A model generated the notes under the pieces. That model searched no databases, was not told where the DNA came from, and was given only the letters and a program-made list of their open reading frames with translations. The translations under genes were made by a program, and so were the position numbers. This document shows positions 16,410 through 25,150 of a stretch of 64,000 nucleotides of DNA, in pieces. The stretch is taken from contig NZ_JBIQVZ010000002.1 in assembly GCF_044335535.1 (NCBI RefSeq), positions 62,001 to 126,000 on the forward strand, read 5' to 3'. The DNA comes from Mariniflexile sp044335535 (GTDB lineage Bacteria > Bacteroidota > Bacteroidia > Flavobacteriales > Flavobacteriaceae). Every line of letters begins with the position of its first letter. Position 1 is the stretch's first letter.

Positions 16410-19331
16410 ATGGCGTTAACATCACATTTACAGACATTAAGCAAAAAACTTTCGGGAGAATTATTTTATGATGATTTAATAAAATCTATTTACGCTACCG
16501 ATGCCTCTGTATATAGAAAGCTGCCATTGGCTGTTGCATATCCTAGAAACAATAATGATGTCAAACAGCTTATTCAGTTTGCCAAAGCACATAAAACATC
16601 TTTAATACCAAGAACAGCAGGTACATCACTTGCAGGCCAATGTGTTGGAGATGGTATCGTGGTAGATGTATCAAAATACTTCACTAAAATATTAAATGTC
16701 AACGAAAAGGAGCAAACTGTTACAGTACAACCAGGAGTCGTTCGCGATGCTTTGAATAATTATTTAAAACCATTTGGATTGTGGTTTAGCCCGAATACAT
16801 CAACATCCAATAGGTGTATGATTGGTGGGATGGTTGGCAACAACTCATCGGGTACAACATCCATTCAATTTGGTGTAACGCGGGATAAAGTTATTGAAAT
16901 GCATACCATTTTAAGTGATGGTAGTGAAGTTGTATTTAATGAAATATCTTCGAAAGTATTTCAAGATAAAACAACATTAAATACTTTGGAAGGCGCTATT
17001 TATAAAACCGTTTATTCAGAATTAAAGTCTGAAACGGTTCAAAATCAAATTATTGAAAACTTCCCAAAACCAGAAATACATAGAAGGAATACGGGTTATG
17101 CTATTGATGAATTGATAAAATCAGAAGTGTTTTCAAATACTTCTGAAAAGTTTAATATGTGTAAACTCCTTTCAGGAAGCGAAGGCACCTTGGCCTTTAC
17201 TACACAAATTACTTTAAAATTAGATAAACTTCCGCCACAAGAAGCCGTTATGGTTGCGGCACATTTCAGTAGCATAGAAACGTGTCTAAATGCTGTTGAA
17301 ATGGTGATGAATCATAATTTGTACACCTGTGAAATGATGGATAAAACCATTTTGGATTGCACAAAACACAATAAAATCCAACAAGAAAACAGAAGTTTTA
17401 TTGAAGGTGACCCTAAGGCTATTTTAATGTGTGAAGTGAGAGCATTTACAAAACAAGACGTAGATGCTTTAGCCAAAAACTTGGTAAAGGCTATTGAATC
17501 TTCTGGGCTAAGTTATGCCTTCCCCATATTGGAAGGAGATGAGATAAACAAAGCAAATAATTTGCGTAGTGCTGGATTGGGCTTGTTAGGGAATATTATT
17601 GGCGATAAAAAATCGGCACCATGTATTGAAGATACCGCTGTAACCGTATCCGATTTAGCAAATTATATTTCGGAATTTTCGATGTTAATGAAAAGCTACA
17701 ATCAAGAAGCCATTTATTATGCACATGCAGGTGCGGGCGAGCTGCATTTACGCCCCATTTTAAACCTTAAAAAGTCTGAAGATGTGGTGTTGTTTAGAAA
17801 AATCACTACCGATGTAGCACATTTGGTAAAAAAATATGGTGGTTCTATGAGTGGGGAGCATGGTGATGGTATTGTAAGAGCTGAATTTATTCCGTTAATG
17901 ATTGGTGAGCCAAATTATCAAATTTTAAAGCGAATAAAAGCGGCATTTGATATGCATAACATCTTCAATCCAGGGAAAATTGTGGATGCTTTTCCTATGG
18001 ATGAATCGTTAAGATACGTTTCCGATAGGGTAGAGCCCCAAATAGAAACCATGCTCGATTTTTCACATTCACAAGGCATTTTACGTGAAGCTGAAAAGTG
18101 TAATGGTTCTGGCGATTGTAGAAAATTACCAGAATTTGGAGGAACCATGTGTCCAAGTTACCGTGCTACCAGAAACGAAAAAGATACGACACGTGCCAGA
18201 GCTAATGCTTTACGTGAATTTTTAACAAATTCTACTAAGACAAATAAGTTTGACCACGAAGAATTGAAAGTGGTTTTCGATTTGTGTTTAAGTTGTAAGG
18301 CGTGTGCTAGCGAATGTCCAAGTAGTGTGGATGTCGCGAGTTTAAAAGCGGAATTTTTGTATCAATATCAAAAGGAAAATGGCGTGTCTTTGCGTACCAA
18401 ATTATTTGCTTATAACAACACGTTGAACCGTTATGGAAGCATGGTTCCAAAGCTGACAAATTTTATGTTTTCTAATAGTTTTACAGCCTCTATTTTAAAA
18501 AAATCGTTTGGGATTGCTAAAGAAAGGCACTTGCCTTTGATTTCAAATAAAAGTTTAAGTAATCAGTTTCAAAATATTAAAAAACAAGAGTTTAGAGGAA
18601 AATATATAAAGACAGTCTACTTGTTTAATGATGAGTTTTTAAATTATTTAGATACGCCCATAGGTGTTGATGCCATTCAACTTTTATCAGCCTTAAATTA
18701 CGAGATTAAAATGGTTGAAAATGCCGAATCCGGACGTACCTTTTTATCAAAGGGTCTATTAGAACAAGCTAAGGATTTGGCCAATAAGAACGTTGCCATT
18801 TTTAAGGATTTAATTACTGAAAAAACACCATTGATAGGTGTCGAACCATCGGCAATTTTAACTTTTAAAGATGAATATTTAAGGTTGGCAGACGATAAAG
18901 CTTCCGCAGAAAAAATTGCAAAGCATACATTTTTAATAGAAGAATTTATTCAGCAAGAAATAAAGTTAGGCCATATTAAACCAGAACAATTCACTTCAGA
19001 TGCAAAAACCATTAAGTTTCATGGGCATTGCCACCAAAAATCATTTAGCAATCAATTGTCTAGTTTTGATGTTTTAAATTTGCCAACAAACTATAAAGTG
19101 ACTATTATTCCAAGTGGTTGTTGTGGCATGGCAGGAAGTTTTGGTTATGAAAAAGAACATTATGAGGTCAGTATGCAAGTTGGTGAACAAACCTTATTTC
19201 CAGCTGTTAGAAACGCATCAAAAGATGTGGTAATTTCAGCCAATGGAACCAGTTGTAGGCATCAAATCAAAGACGGTACCCAGCGAGAAGCAAAGCATCC
19301 TATTACTATTTTACGAGAAGCGTTGGTTTAG
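16410..19331 (+). CDS. FAD-linked oxidase fused to Fe-S/CCG domains (D-lactate dehydrogenase type)
   Basis: This 973-aa protein is a GlcD-GlpC type fusion. The N-terminal FAD-binding_4 domain (about 25-270) shows PRTAGTSLAGQCVGDG and GGMVGNNSSGT. The FAD-oxidase C domain (about 275-530) shows HAGAGELHLRP and SGEHGDGIVR. The Fe-S domain (about 560-650) has CNGSGDCR through CPSYRATR and CLSCKACASECP, and the C-terminal CCG part has HGHCHQKSF and SGCCGMAGSFGYE. Such enzymes oxidise D-lactate or another 2-hydroxyacid and pass electrons to the quinone pool or cytochrome. The exact substrate is uncertain. It is a single-gene unit, read toward the convergent LpxH-like gene. Confidence 0.88.
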   Translation: MALTSHLQTLSKKLSGELFYDDLIKSIYATDASVYRKLPLAVAYPRNNNDVKQLIQFAKAHKTSLIPRTAGTSLAGQCVGDGIVVDVSKYFTKILNVNEKEQTVTVQPGVVRDALNNYLKPFGLWFSPNTSTSNRCMIGGMVGNNSSGTTSIQFGVTRDKVIEMHTILSDGSEVVFNEISSKVFQDKTTLNTLEGAIYKTVYSELKSETVQNQIIENFPKPEIHRRNTGYAIDELIKSEVFSNTSEKFNMCKLLSGSEGTLAFTTQITLKLDKLPPQEAVMVAAHFSSIETCLNAVEMVMNHNLYTCEMMDKTILDCTKHNKIQQENRSFIEGDPKAILMCEVRAFTKQDVDALAKNLVKAIESSGLSYAFPILEGDEINKANNLRSAGLGLLGNIIGDKKSAPCIEDTAVTVSDLANYISEFSMLMKSYNQEAIYYAHAGAGELHLRPILNLKKSEDVVLFRKITTDVAHLVKKYGGSMSGEHGDGIVRAEFIPLMIGEPNYQILKRIKAAFDMHNIFNPGKIVDAFPMDESLRYVSDRVEPQIETMLDFSHSQGILREAEKCNGSGDCRKLPEFGGTMCPSYRATRNEKDTTRARANALREFLTNSTKTNKFDHEELKVVFDLCLSCKACASECPSSVDVASLKAEFLYQYQKENGVSLRTKLFAYNNTLNRYGSMVPKLTNFMFSNSFTASILKKSFGIAKERHLPLISNKSLSNQFQNIKKQEFRGKYIKTVYLFNDEFLNYLDTPIGVDAIQLLSALNYEIKMVENAESGRTFLSKGLLEQAKDLANKNVAIFKDLITEKTPLIGVEPSAILTFKDEYLRLADDKASAEKIAKHTFLIEEFIQQEIKLGHIKPEQFTSDAKTIKFHGHCHQKSFSNQLSSFDVLNLPTNYKVTIIPSGCCGMAGSFGYEKEHYEVSMQVGEQTLFPAVRNASKDVVISANGTSCRHQIKDGTQREAKHPITILREALV

Positions 19332-19397
19332 TTTTCAGTCGCAGTCGCAGTGAAAAGTCACAGTGTTCAGTGATAGTCTTGCATCTTTGCAAAAAAG
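19332..19397. repeat. Iterated CAGTCGCAGT/CAGTG-word spacer between convergent genes
   Basis: TTTTCAGTCGCAGTCGCAGT is followed by GAAAAGTCACAGTG and TTCAGTGATAG. These short slipped words fill the gap between two convergent genes. No classical terminator hairpin with a T-tail is visible. Confidence 0.45.
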
Positions 19398-20246
19398 CTA
19401 TTTGGCTTTCTTTTCATGCTGTTCTACAATGGTAATGGCTGCAATTAAATCTTTAATATCCATGTCTTCTATTTCTTCATCAACATAAAAAGGGGAGAGC
19501 TTGTCTTGGTTGTAACTGTAAATTTTCCAACGTTTAAATTGGTATTCTAAAGCGGTAAAATTTTCAACCCAATCACCAGAATTCAAGTACATGGTTTTAC
19601 CGTGCTTATTTTCTATATGTTCCAGTTTTGGTTGGTGTATATGTCCGCAAACTACATAATCATACCCGTTTTCAATGGCTAAATCTGAAATAACCTTTTC
19701 AAAATCATTAATATATTTAATGGCCCCTTTTACGCCATTTTTAACTTTTTTTGATAAGGAGTAACGTTCTTTTCCACGACGTTCTAAATACCAGTTAACA
19801 AAACGGTTCAACAAGGTTAATGCGTCATAACCATAGCCACCTAATTTCGCTAGCCATTTGGCATTTTGTATAGACACATCAAACACATCGCCATGAAAAA
19901 ACCATGCTTTTTTGCCATGTAGTTCTAAAACCAATTTATCTACTATGGAGATATTCCCAATGGAAGTACCACTAAATTTTCGAAGCATTTCATCATGATT
20001 CCCAGTGATGTAAATAATTTCTACACCTTCAGCAGACATGTTCATGATCTTTTTTATAATTTTTAAATGCGATTTCGGAAAATAGCGTTTGCTAAATTGC
20101 CAAACATCCATGATATCTCCATTTAAAATAAGTTTTTTTGGCTCAATGCTATTTAAGTAGTTTAACAAGTGTTTTGCATGACATCCATACGTGCCCAAGT
20201 GTACATCTGATATGACGGCAATTTCTATTTTACGTTTAATTTTCAA
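19398..20246 (-). CDS. UDP-2,3-diacylglucosamine diphosphatase-like metallophosphoesterase
   Basis: A 282-aa calcineurin-like phosphoesterase of the LpxH/YbbF type that hydrolyses UDP-2,3-diacylglucosamine to lipid X in lipid A synthesis. The metal ligands are all present: SDVHLG (Asp14, His16), NGDIMDVW (Asp44), TGNHDEML (Asn83, His84), FHGDVFD and CGHIHQP, with the final NSGDWVEN. At 282 residues it is longer than E. coli LpxH but matches the Bacteroidota form. Its own promoter must lie in the repeat-filled spacer upstream. Confidence 0.82.
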   Translation of the reverse strand: MKIKRKIEIAVISDVHLGTYGCHAKHLLNYLNSIEPKKLILNGDIMDVWQFSKRYFPKSHLKIIKKIMNMSAEGVEIIYITGNHDEMLRKFSGTSIGNISIVDKLVLELHGKKAWFFHGDVFDVSIQNAKWLAKLGGYGYDALTLLNRFVNWYLERRGKERYSLSKKVKNGVKGAIKYINDFEKVISDLAIENGYDYVVCGHIHQPKLEHIENKHGKTMYLNSGDWVENFTALEYQFKRWKIYSYNQDKLSPFYVDEEIEDMDIKDLIAAITIVEQHEKKAK

Positions 20247-20901
20247 TTTTCTAATTTGCTTTTTGTAAAATACTTGATTTTATATTACTTAATCGTTATC
20301 CTATAATTATATTAACATGAGTATATTGTTAAACAAGTGTTACCCTGTTTGCGTTATTTCATTTCCATATCTCTGAGGAATAGCCATTAGTCAATAGTCA
20401 TTAGTCATTAGCCAATAGTAAGTGGTCAATTCAACGATTCAACGATTAAACAATAAACAATAGTCAATATAATCCATAGCTTCGACAAGCTCAGTTTGAC
20501 AAAAAGGTTCTCTATAGGCTTTCAGCAATGTAGCCACTGGTCAATAGTCATTAGCCAATAGTAAGTGGTCAATTCAACGATTAAACAATAAACAATAGTC
20601 AATATAATCCATAGCTTCGACAAGCTCAGTTTGACAAAAAGGTTCTCTACAAGCTTTCAGCAATGTAGCCACTGGTCAATAGCCGATAGTCATTAGCCAA
20701 TAGTAAGTGGTCAATTCAACGATTCAACGATTCAACAATAAACAATAAACAATAAACAACAGTCAATATAATCCATAGCTTCGACAAGCTCTTTTGTGTT
20801 ATAGGACTTTATGATTATAGATATTAAAATAAATAAATCATAGCTTGTATTTGGTGTACTTGATTTATAAAAAAGCTTTATTTTAGCAAAAAATTATATT
20901 T
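20247..20901. other. 655-base non-coding spacer dominated by repeats
   Basis: This gap separates the divergent LpxH-like gene and aroC. No ORF is credible. Its middle (20382-20792) is a triplicated ~142-base repeat. The last 100 bases carry a near-consensus -7 box (TATTTTAG near 20880) for aroC. Confidence 0.7.
20382..20792. repeat. Three tandem copies of a ~142-base repeat
   Basis: The phrase AGTGGTCAATTCAACGATT recurs at about 20422, 20565 and 20707, giving periods of 143 and 142. Each copy has the order AGTCATTAGCCAATAGTAAG, the CAATTCAACGATT words, AACAATAAACAATAG, ATAATCCATAGCTTCGACAAG, and (copies 1 and 2) AAAAAGGTTCTCT and TTTCAGCAATGTAGCCACTG. Copy 3 is cut after CTTCGACAAGCTC. Copies differ by the number of internal CAACGATT or AACAATA words, so a second, finer slippage acts inside each unit. 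Confidence 0.85.
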
Positions 20902-21966
20902 ATGGCTGGAAATTCTTTTGGAAAACTGTTTACTCTAACGACTTATGGCGAATCTCACGGACCTGCATTGGGCGGTGTTATTGATGGTTGCCCATCGGGA
21001 ATTGAATTGGATTTAGAGGCTATTCAACAAGAATTGGACAGAAGAAAACCAGGGCAATCTGCCATTGTTACCCAACGTAAAGAACCAGATACTGTAAAAT
21101 TTCATTCGGGAATATTTGAAGGTGTAACAACAGGAACCTCTATTGGTTTTGTTATTGAAAATACCAATCAGAAATCACACGATTATTCGCATATAAAAGA
21201 TAGTTACAGACCAAGTCATGCCGACTATACTTACGATAAAAAATACGGCGTGCGCGATTACCGTGGTGGTGGGCGCAGTTCTGCACGTGAAACGGCATGT
21301 CGTGTGGTTGCTGGCGCTATTGCAAAACAAATGCTAAAAGGCGTTGAAATTACTGCTTATGTGTCGGGTGTTGGTCCCATGAAGCTTAACAAACCATACA
21401 ACGAATTAGATTTAACCCAAGTAGAATCGAATATAGTACGTTGTCCAGATGCAAAAATGGCTGCAGACATGGAAACGTTTATTAAAGAAGTTCGCGGAAA
21501 GGGCGATACCGTAGGTGGTATTGTAAGTTGTGTTATTAAAAACGTGCCTGTTGGTTTGGGTGAACCTGTTTTCGATAAATTACATGCCGAACTTGGAAAA
21601 GCCATGTTATCCATCAACGCCGTAAAAGGTTTTGAATATGGTAGTGGTTTTGAGGGTAGTACCATGTATGGTAGTGCGCATAACGATTCGTTTAATGCCG
21701 ATGGCACGACTAAAACCAACTATTCTGGTGGTATTCAAGGCGGTATAAGCAACGGTATGGATATTTATTTTAATGTCGCCTTCAAACCTGTGGCGACTTT
21801 AATCCAAAAATACGAAACCATCGATAAAGAAGGCAATGCAGTAGAAATGCAAGGAAAAGGACGTCACGATCCATGTGTTGTACCAAGAGCCGTACCTATT
21901 GTAGAGGCTATGGCGGCTTTGGTAATTGCCGATTTTTACTTGCAAAATAAAATATATAGTAAGTAG
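20902..21966 (+). CDS. aroC: Chorismate synthase
   Basis: AroC converts 5-enolpyruvylshikimate-3-phosphate to chorismate using reduced FMN, the last step of the shikimate pathway. Chorismate also feeds the menaquinone pathway encoded later in this window. The 354-aa protein has the family signatures: TTYGESHGPALGGVIDGCPS at the start, the FMN/substrate region RPSHADYTYDKKYGVRDYRG, GGGRSSARETACRVV, and C-terminal GRHDPCVVPRAVPIVEAM. Length and start are typical. It stands alone between two repeat-rich spacers. Confidence 0.97.
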   Translation: MAGNSFGKLFTLTTYGESHGPALGGVIDGCPSGIELDLEAIQQELDRRKPGQSAIVTQRKEPDTVKFHSGIFEGVTTGTSIGFVIENTNQKSHDYSHIKDSYRPSHADYTYDKKYGVRDYRGGGRSSARETACRVVAGAIAKQMLKGVEITAYVSGVGPMKLNKPYNELDLTQVESNIVRCPDAKMAADMETFIKEVRGKGDTVGGIVSCVIKNVPVGLGEPVFDKLHAELGKAMLSINAVKGFEYGSGFEGSTMYGSAHNDSFNADGTTKTNYSGGIQGGISNGMDIYFNVAFKPVATLIQKYETIDKEGNAVEMQGKGRHDPCVVPRAVPIVEAMAALVIADFYLQNKIYSK

Positions 21967-22438
21967 TTATTTCTCGTTTTTAGCTTTGTTTTGGGTGCAG
22001 CAGAAAGATTTCATGGAGGCTAACTTATTGGTTGTGTTTTACATGTTTTAAAAACCGTTAACAAGAGCTAGCTAAAAAACAATATCTTCAAAAGTTCTAA
22101 ATGAACTCGTTTAAAGTTTTTCAATTTGCTAAAAAATTGCTGATTTTAGCTCTGTTTTTTCCTTTTCTTCCTTCCGTAGCTTTTCCAACGCGACAAGCTG
22201 GCTCCTTCTCTAAAAAGGTTTACTAAACCTTTTCTTTACGCTCGGCCCTAACTCAAAAAAGCCTTCAACAGAACTAAAACCCCCTAATTTTCGCTTAATT
22301 TCAAAAACTTTAAATGAGTTCAACTTATAAAACAGAAACTACCAAATAAATAAGAATTATAAAATTCTTATCTTGCCTTCAAATTTTTAAAAATCAATAA
22401 AAACATCCCTCTTTTTTGGAGAGGTTAGAATAGGCTCT
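21967..22438. other. 472-base non-coding spacer holding an inverted-repeat element
   Basis: No ORF is credible. Most of the stretch is the element at 22097-22326. A TATCTTGC box near 22371 is a possible but poor -7 element for the symporter gene. Confidence 0.6.
22097..22326. repeat. ~230-base element with ~55-base imperfect terminal inverted repeats
   Basis: The left end reads AAATGAACTCGTTTAAAGTT. The reverse complement of the right end reads AGTTGAACTCATTTAAAGTT. Similarity continues inward for about 55 bases through GATTTTAGCTCTGTT versus GGTTTTAGTTCTGTT. Inside is a perfect small hairpin, AAAAGGTTTACTAAACCTTT. The element carries no ORF, as in MITE-like non-autonomous elements. A fragment of the end (GAACTCGTTTAAA) recurs at about 33767. 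Confidence 0.65.
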
Positions 22439-23884
22439 ATGAAAAAACTAGCACTACATTGGAAAATCTTAATAGGTATGACGCTCGGTATTATATGGGC
22501 ATTACTTTCAAGCTCATTAGGTTGGAGTGCGTTTACCATCAATTGGATTGATCCATTTGGCACTATTTTCATCAATTTATTAAAGCTTATAGCCGTACCT
22601 CTAGTGTTATTCTCTATAATTGGTGGTGTTGCCAATATTGGCGACCCTAAAAGTTTAGGTAGAATGGGCGGAAAGACTTTGTTTATTTATTTAATAACTA
22701 CGGTCATGGCCATTTCTTTAGGCTTGCTTTTGGTAAATGTTATAAAACCGGGTAAGTTAATTGATGAACAGAGTAGAATCGATAACCGCATTAGTTATGA
22801 AATTTGGGCAGCTTCCGAAGGCCATGAAGTTAAGGATGGTATTAATTATTTAAAAGATCCCCAGTTTTTTGAACGCGCACAGGAGATTTCAAAACTAACA
22901 AAATCTGAATTGAAGGAAGCGTCGGTTTCAGATAAACTTGAAAAAGCCAATAAGCAACAAAGTGTTTCTCCGCTACAGCCTTTGGTAGATATAGTGCCCG
23001 ATAATTTTTTCGCATCGCTTTCCAATAATGGATTGATGTTGCAAATTATCTTTTTTGCCTTATTTTTTGGGATATGTTTATTGTTTATTCCTGATGATAA
23101 ATCACAACCGGTTTTAACCTTGGTGGACGGGATTAATGAGGTGTTTTTGAAAATGGTAGACTTGGTTATGCAAGCGGCTCCATTTTTTGTGTTTGCGTTA
23201 TTAGCAGGTGTGGTTAGTAAAATGGCGGGAGACGATATTGGTAAGGTCATTGAGATTTTTAAAGGATTAAGTTGGTATTCGTTAACTGTTTTAGTAGGGC
23301 TCTTACTAATGATTTTTGTAGCGTATCCAACCATATTAAAACTATTTGTAAAGAAAATACCGTATTTAGGATTTTTTAAAGCTATGGGACCAGCGCAAAC
23401 CTTGGCGTTTTCAACATCTAGTAGTGCTGCAACACTTCCTGTTACCATGGAATGTGTAGAGCAAAATTTGGGCGTCGATAAAAAAGTGAGCAGTTTTGTG
23501 TTGCCTATTGGAGCTACTGTTAATATGGATGGTACCAGTTTGTACCAAGCAGTTGCCGTTATCTTTTTAGCACAAATGCATATGATCGATTTAACAATTG
23601 GTCAACAATTAACCGTTGTTATAACTACAACGCTAGCATCCATTGGATCTGCCGCTGTACCAAGTGCTGGTTTGGTGATGCTAATTGTGGTGTTGAATTC
23701 GGTGGGATTAAACCCCGTTTGGATTGCTATTATTTTTCCTGTGGATAGGATTTTAGATATGTTTAGAACTGTGGTAAACGTAACAGGTGATGCAACAGTT
23801 TGTTCCATTATTGCCGATGGTGAAAGTATGCTAGACTACCACGATACTAAAAACCCAACCGAAACATTCGATTTAGATTCATAA
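22439..23884 (+). CDS. Dicarboxylate/amino acid:cation symporter (DAACS family)
   Basis: This 481-aa membrane protein is a GltP/DctA-type elevator transporter taking up glutamate, aspartate or C4-dicarboxylates with Na+ or H+. It has about eight membrane helices plus two hairpins. The serine-rich HP1 tip is FSTSSSAATLPVTMECVE, TM7 carries the NMDGTSLYQ signature, and the HP2 segment includes GSAAVPSAGLVML. TM8 carries DRILDMFRTVVNVTGD, with the Asp/Arg/Asn residues that bind substrate. An extracytoplasmic insertion between about residues 120 and 185 is longer than in E. coli GltP. Exact substrate unknown. Confidence 0.92.
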   Translation: MKKLALHWKILIGMTLGIIWALLSSSLGWSAFTINWIDPFGTIFINLLKLIAVPLVLFSIIGGVANIGDPKSLGRMGGKTLFIYLITTVMAISLGLLLVNVIKPGKLIDEQSRIDNRISYEIWAASEGHEVKDGINYLKDPQFFERAQEISKLTKSELKEASVSDKLEKANKQQSVSPLQPLVDIVPDNFFASLSNNGLMLQIIFFALFFGICLLFIPDDKSQPVLTLVDGINEVFLKMVDLVMQAAPFFVFALLAGVVSKMAGDDIGKVIEIFKGLSWYSLTVLVGLLLMIFVAYPTILKLFVKKIPYLGFFKAMGPAQTLAFSTSSSAATLPVTMECVEQNLGVDKKVSSFVLPIGATVNMDGTSLYQAVAVIFLAQMHMIDLTIGQQLTVVITTTLASIGSAAVPSAGLVMLIVVLNSVGLNPVWIAIIFPVDRILDMFRTVVNVTGDATVCSIIADGESMLDYHDTKNPTETFDLDS

Positions 23885-23913
23885 ACAGTCTCATAAACCA
23901 AAAATAGTTTGTT

Positions 23914-24732
23914 ATGACTAAAATAAATAAGTTGCAACCCGTAGTTTCCGTATCATGGCTTCACAATAATTTAGAAGCTGAAAACTTAGTTGTTTTAGAC
24001 GGCACCATCAATAAGGTGTTCGATACCTCACAATTTCAAATTCCGAATACACGATTATTTGATATAAAAAACAAGTTCAGCGATACCACAGCACCATTTC
24101 CATCAACGTTTCCTTCAGAAGAACAATTTCAAAAATCTGCAAGAGAACTAGGCATTAATAATGATAGTGCGATTGTGGTTTATGATGACAAAGGTATTTA
24201 TTCCAGTGCCCGCGTTTGGTGGTTATTTAAAGCTTTTGGTTACACTAATGTAGCAGTTTTAAATGGTGGTTTCCCAGAATGGAAAAAAGCAGGATTTGAG
24301 ACGGAATCGATGAAGCGCTATACAGGTAAGCCTGGTAATTTTAAAGCAAGTTATAAGCCTGAATTCATGAAGTTTTTTAATGATGTAAAAATAGCTTCGG
24401 AAACAAAGAGTCATACCATCATTGATGCACGCTCCGAAGGTCGGTTTAAAAGTTTAGAGCCAGAACCAAGAGTAGGTTTGCGTATGGGAACTATTCCTAA
24501 TTCGGTTAACTTGCCTTTTGAAGATTTGTTAGTCGATAATCAATTGTTAACCAATCAAGAAATTGAAGCTAAATTTCAAGCTTTAGCTAAAAAAGAAGAT
24601 CCCATTATCTTTTCCTGTGGTTCAGGTATTACAGCTTGTGTTTTAGCTTTGGGTGCCACTATTTCAGGATATGAAAATATGGCTGTTTATGACGGTTCTT
24701 GGACGGAATGGGGGAGTTTGGTTCCTGAATAA
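23914..24732 (+). CDS. Two-domain sulfurtransferase (rhodanese / 3-mercaptopyruvate type)
   Basis: A 272-aa tandem rhodanese. The N-terminal inactive domain (about 12-125) shows VSVSWLHNNLEAENLVVLDG and YDDKGIYSSARVWWLFKAFG. The C-terminal active domain (about 155-270) has the loop CGSGITAC with the persulfide cysteine at Cys235. A CGSG[IV]T loop is typical of 3-mercaptopyruvate sulfurtransferase rather than thiosulfate rhodanese (CRxGxx). It lies 29 bases after the symporter gene and is probably co-transcribed. It ends one base short of the convergent DCC gene. Confidence 0.9.
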   Translation: MTKINKLQPVVSVSWLHNNLEAENLVVLDGTINKVFDTSQFQIPNTRLFDIKNKFSDTTAPFPSTFPSEEQFQKSARELGINNDSAIVVYDDKGIYSSARVWWLFKAFGYTNVAVLNGGFPEWKKAGFETESMKRYTGKPGNFKASYKPEFMKFFNDVKIASETKSHTIIDARSEGRFKSLEPEPRVGLRMGTIPNSVNLPFEDLLVDNQLLTNQEIEAKFQALAKKEDPIIFSCGSGITACVLALGATISGYENMAVYDGSWTEWGSLVPE

Positions 24733-24733
24733 A

Positions 24734-25150
24734 TCATTCCAAAAACTTAGATTTTAATTCAGGCGTAGGGATCCAGCAAGATTCTTTTTTACCATACCAT
24801 TTATAACGATTTTTAGCAATATAATCATAGACCCAATTGCGAATAAACGGCGGAATTATAAAAAATGCTGTCATTAAATTTTGCGGAAACCCCAACTGAC
24901 TTGCGATTTTTAATGCAGCAGTAGATTTGTAATCAACACCTTTTTCGGGCGTATATAACAAAATGGAATCTACTTTGTTGGTGTCTATTTTATATGTTTC
25001 GATTATTTGTTGCCCGATGTCGCTTTGTAAAGCGGCAAAAAGAAATACATTGTTTTTGTCATGTTTAATAACGTATTGGACAGACGAATTGCAAAGATTG
25101 CAAACACCATCAAATAATATCAGTTTTTTATGGTCGGGTAAGGTTATCAT
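24734..25150 (-). CDS. DCC-family thiol-disulfide oxidoreductase-like protein
   Basis: A 138-aa protein of the DUF393/DCC family, named after its N-terminal DxxCxxC motif, seen here as FDGVCNLCN (Asp14, Cys17, Cys20). A thioredoxin-like fold is predicted for the family and the role is thought to be redox-related but is not established. Its start overlaps the stop of mutS2 by four bases (ATGA), so it is translated from the mutS2 transcript. It faces the sulfurtransferase gene with one base between stops. Confidence 0.88.
   Translation of the reverse strand: MITLPDHKKLILFDGVCNLCNSSVQYVIKHDKNNVFLFAALQSDIGQQIIETYKIDTNKVDSILLYTPEKGVDYKSTAALKIASQLGFPQNLMTAFFIIPPFIRNWVYDYIAKNRYKWYGKKESCWIPTPELKSKFLE

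Noticed and set aside
20382..20792. CRISPR array
   Set aside because: Repeat period is ~142 bases, the repeated part is almost the whole unit with no unique spacers of constant length, and no cas genes are nearby.
22097..22326. Riboswitch upstream of the symporter
   Set aside because: The long inverted ends extend well beyond an aptamer pattern and resemble a mobile element; no known aptamer core recognised.
22846..23448. A 200-residue open frame antisense to the symporter gene
   Set aside because: It lies wholly inside a clear DAACS transporter gene, has no recognisable motif, and is rich in residues expected from the reverse complement of hydrophobic codons.
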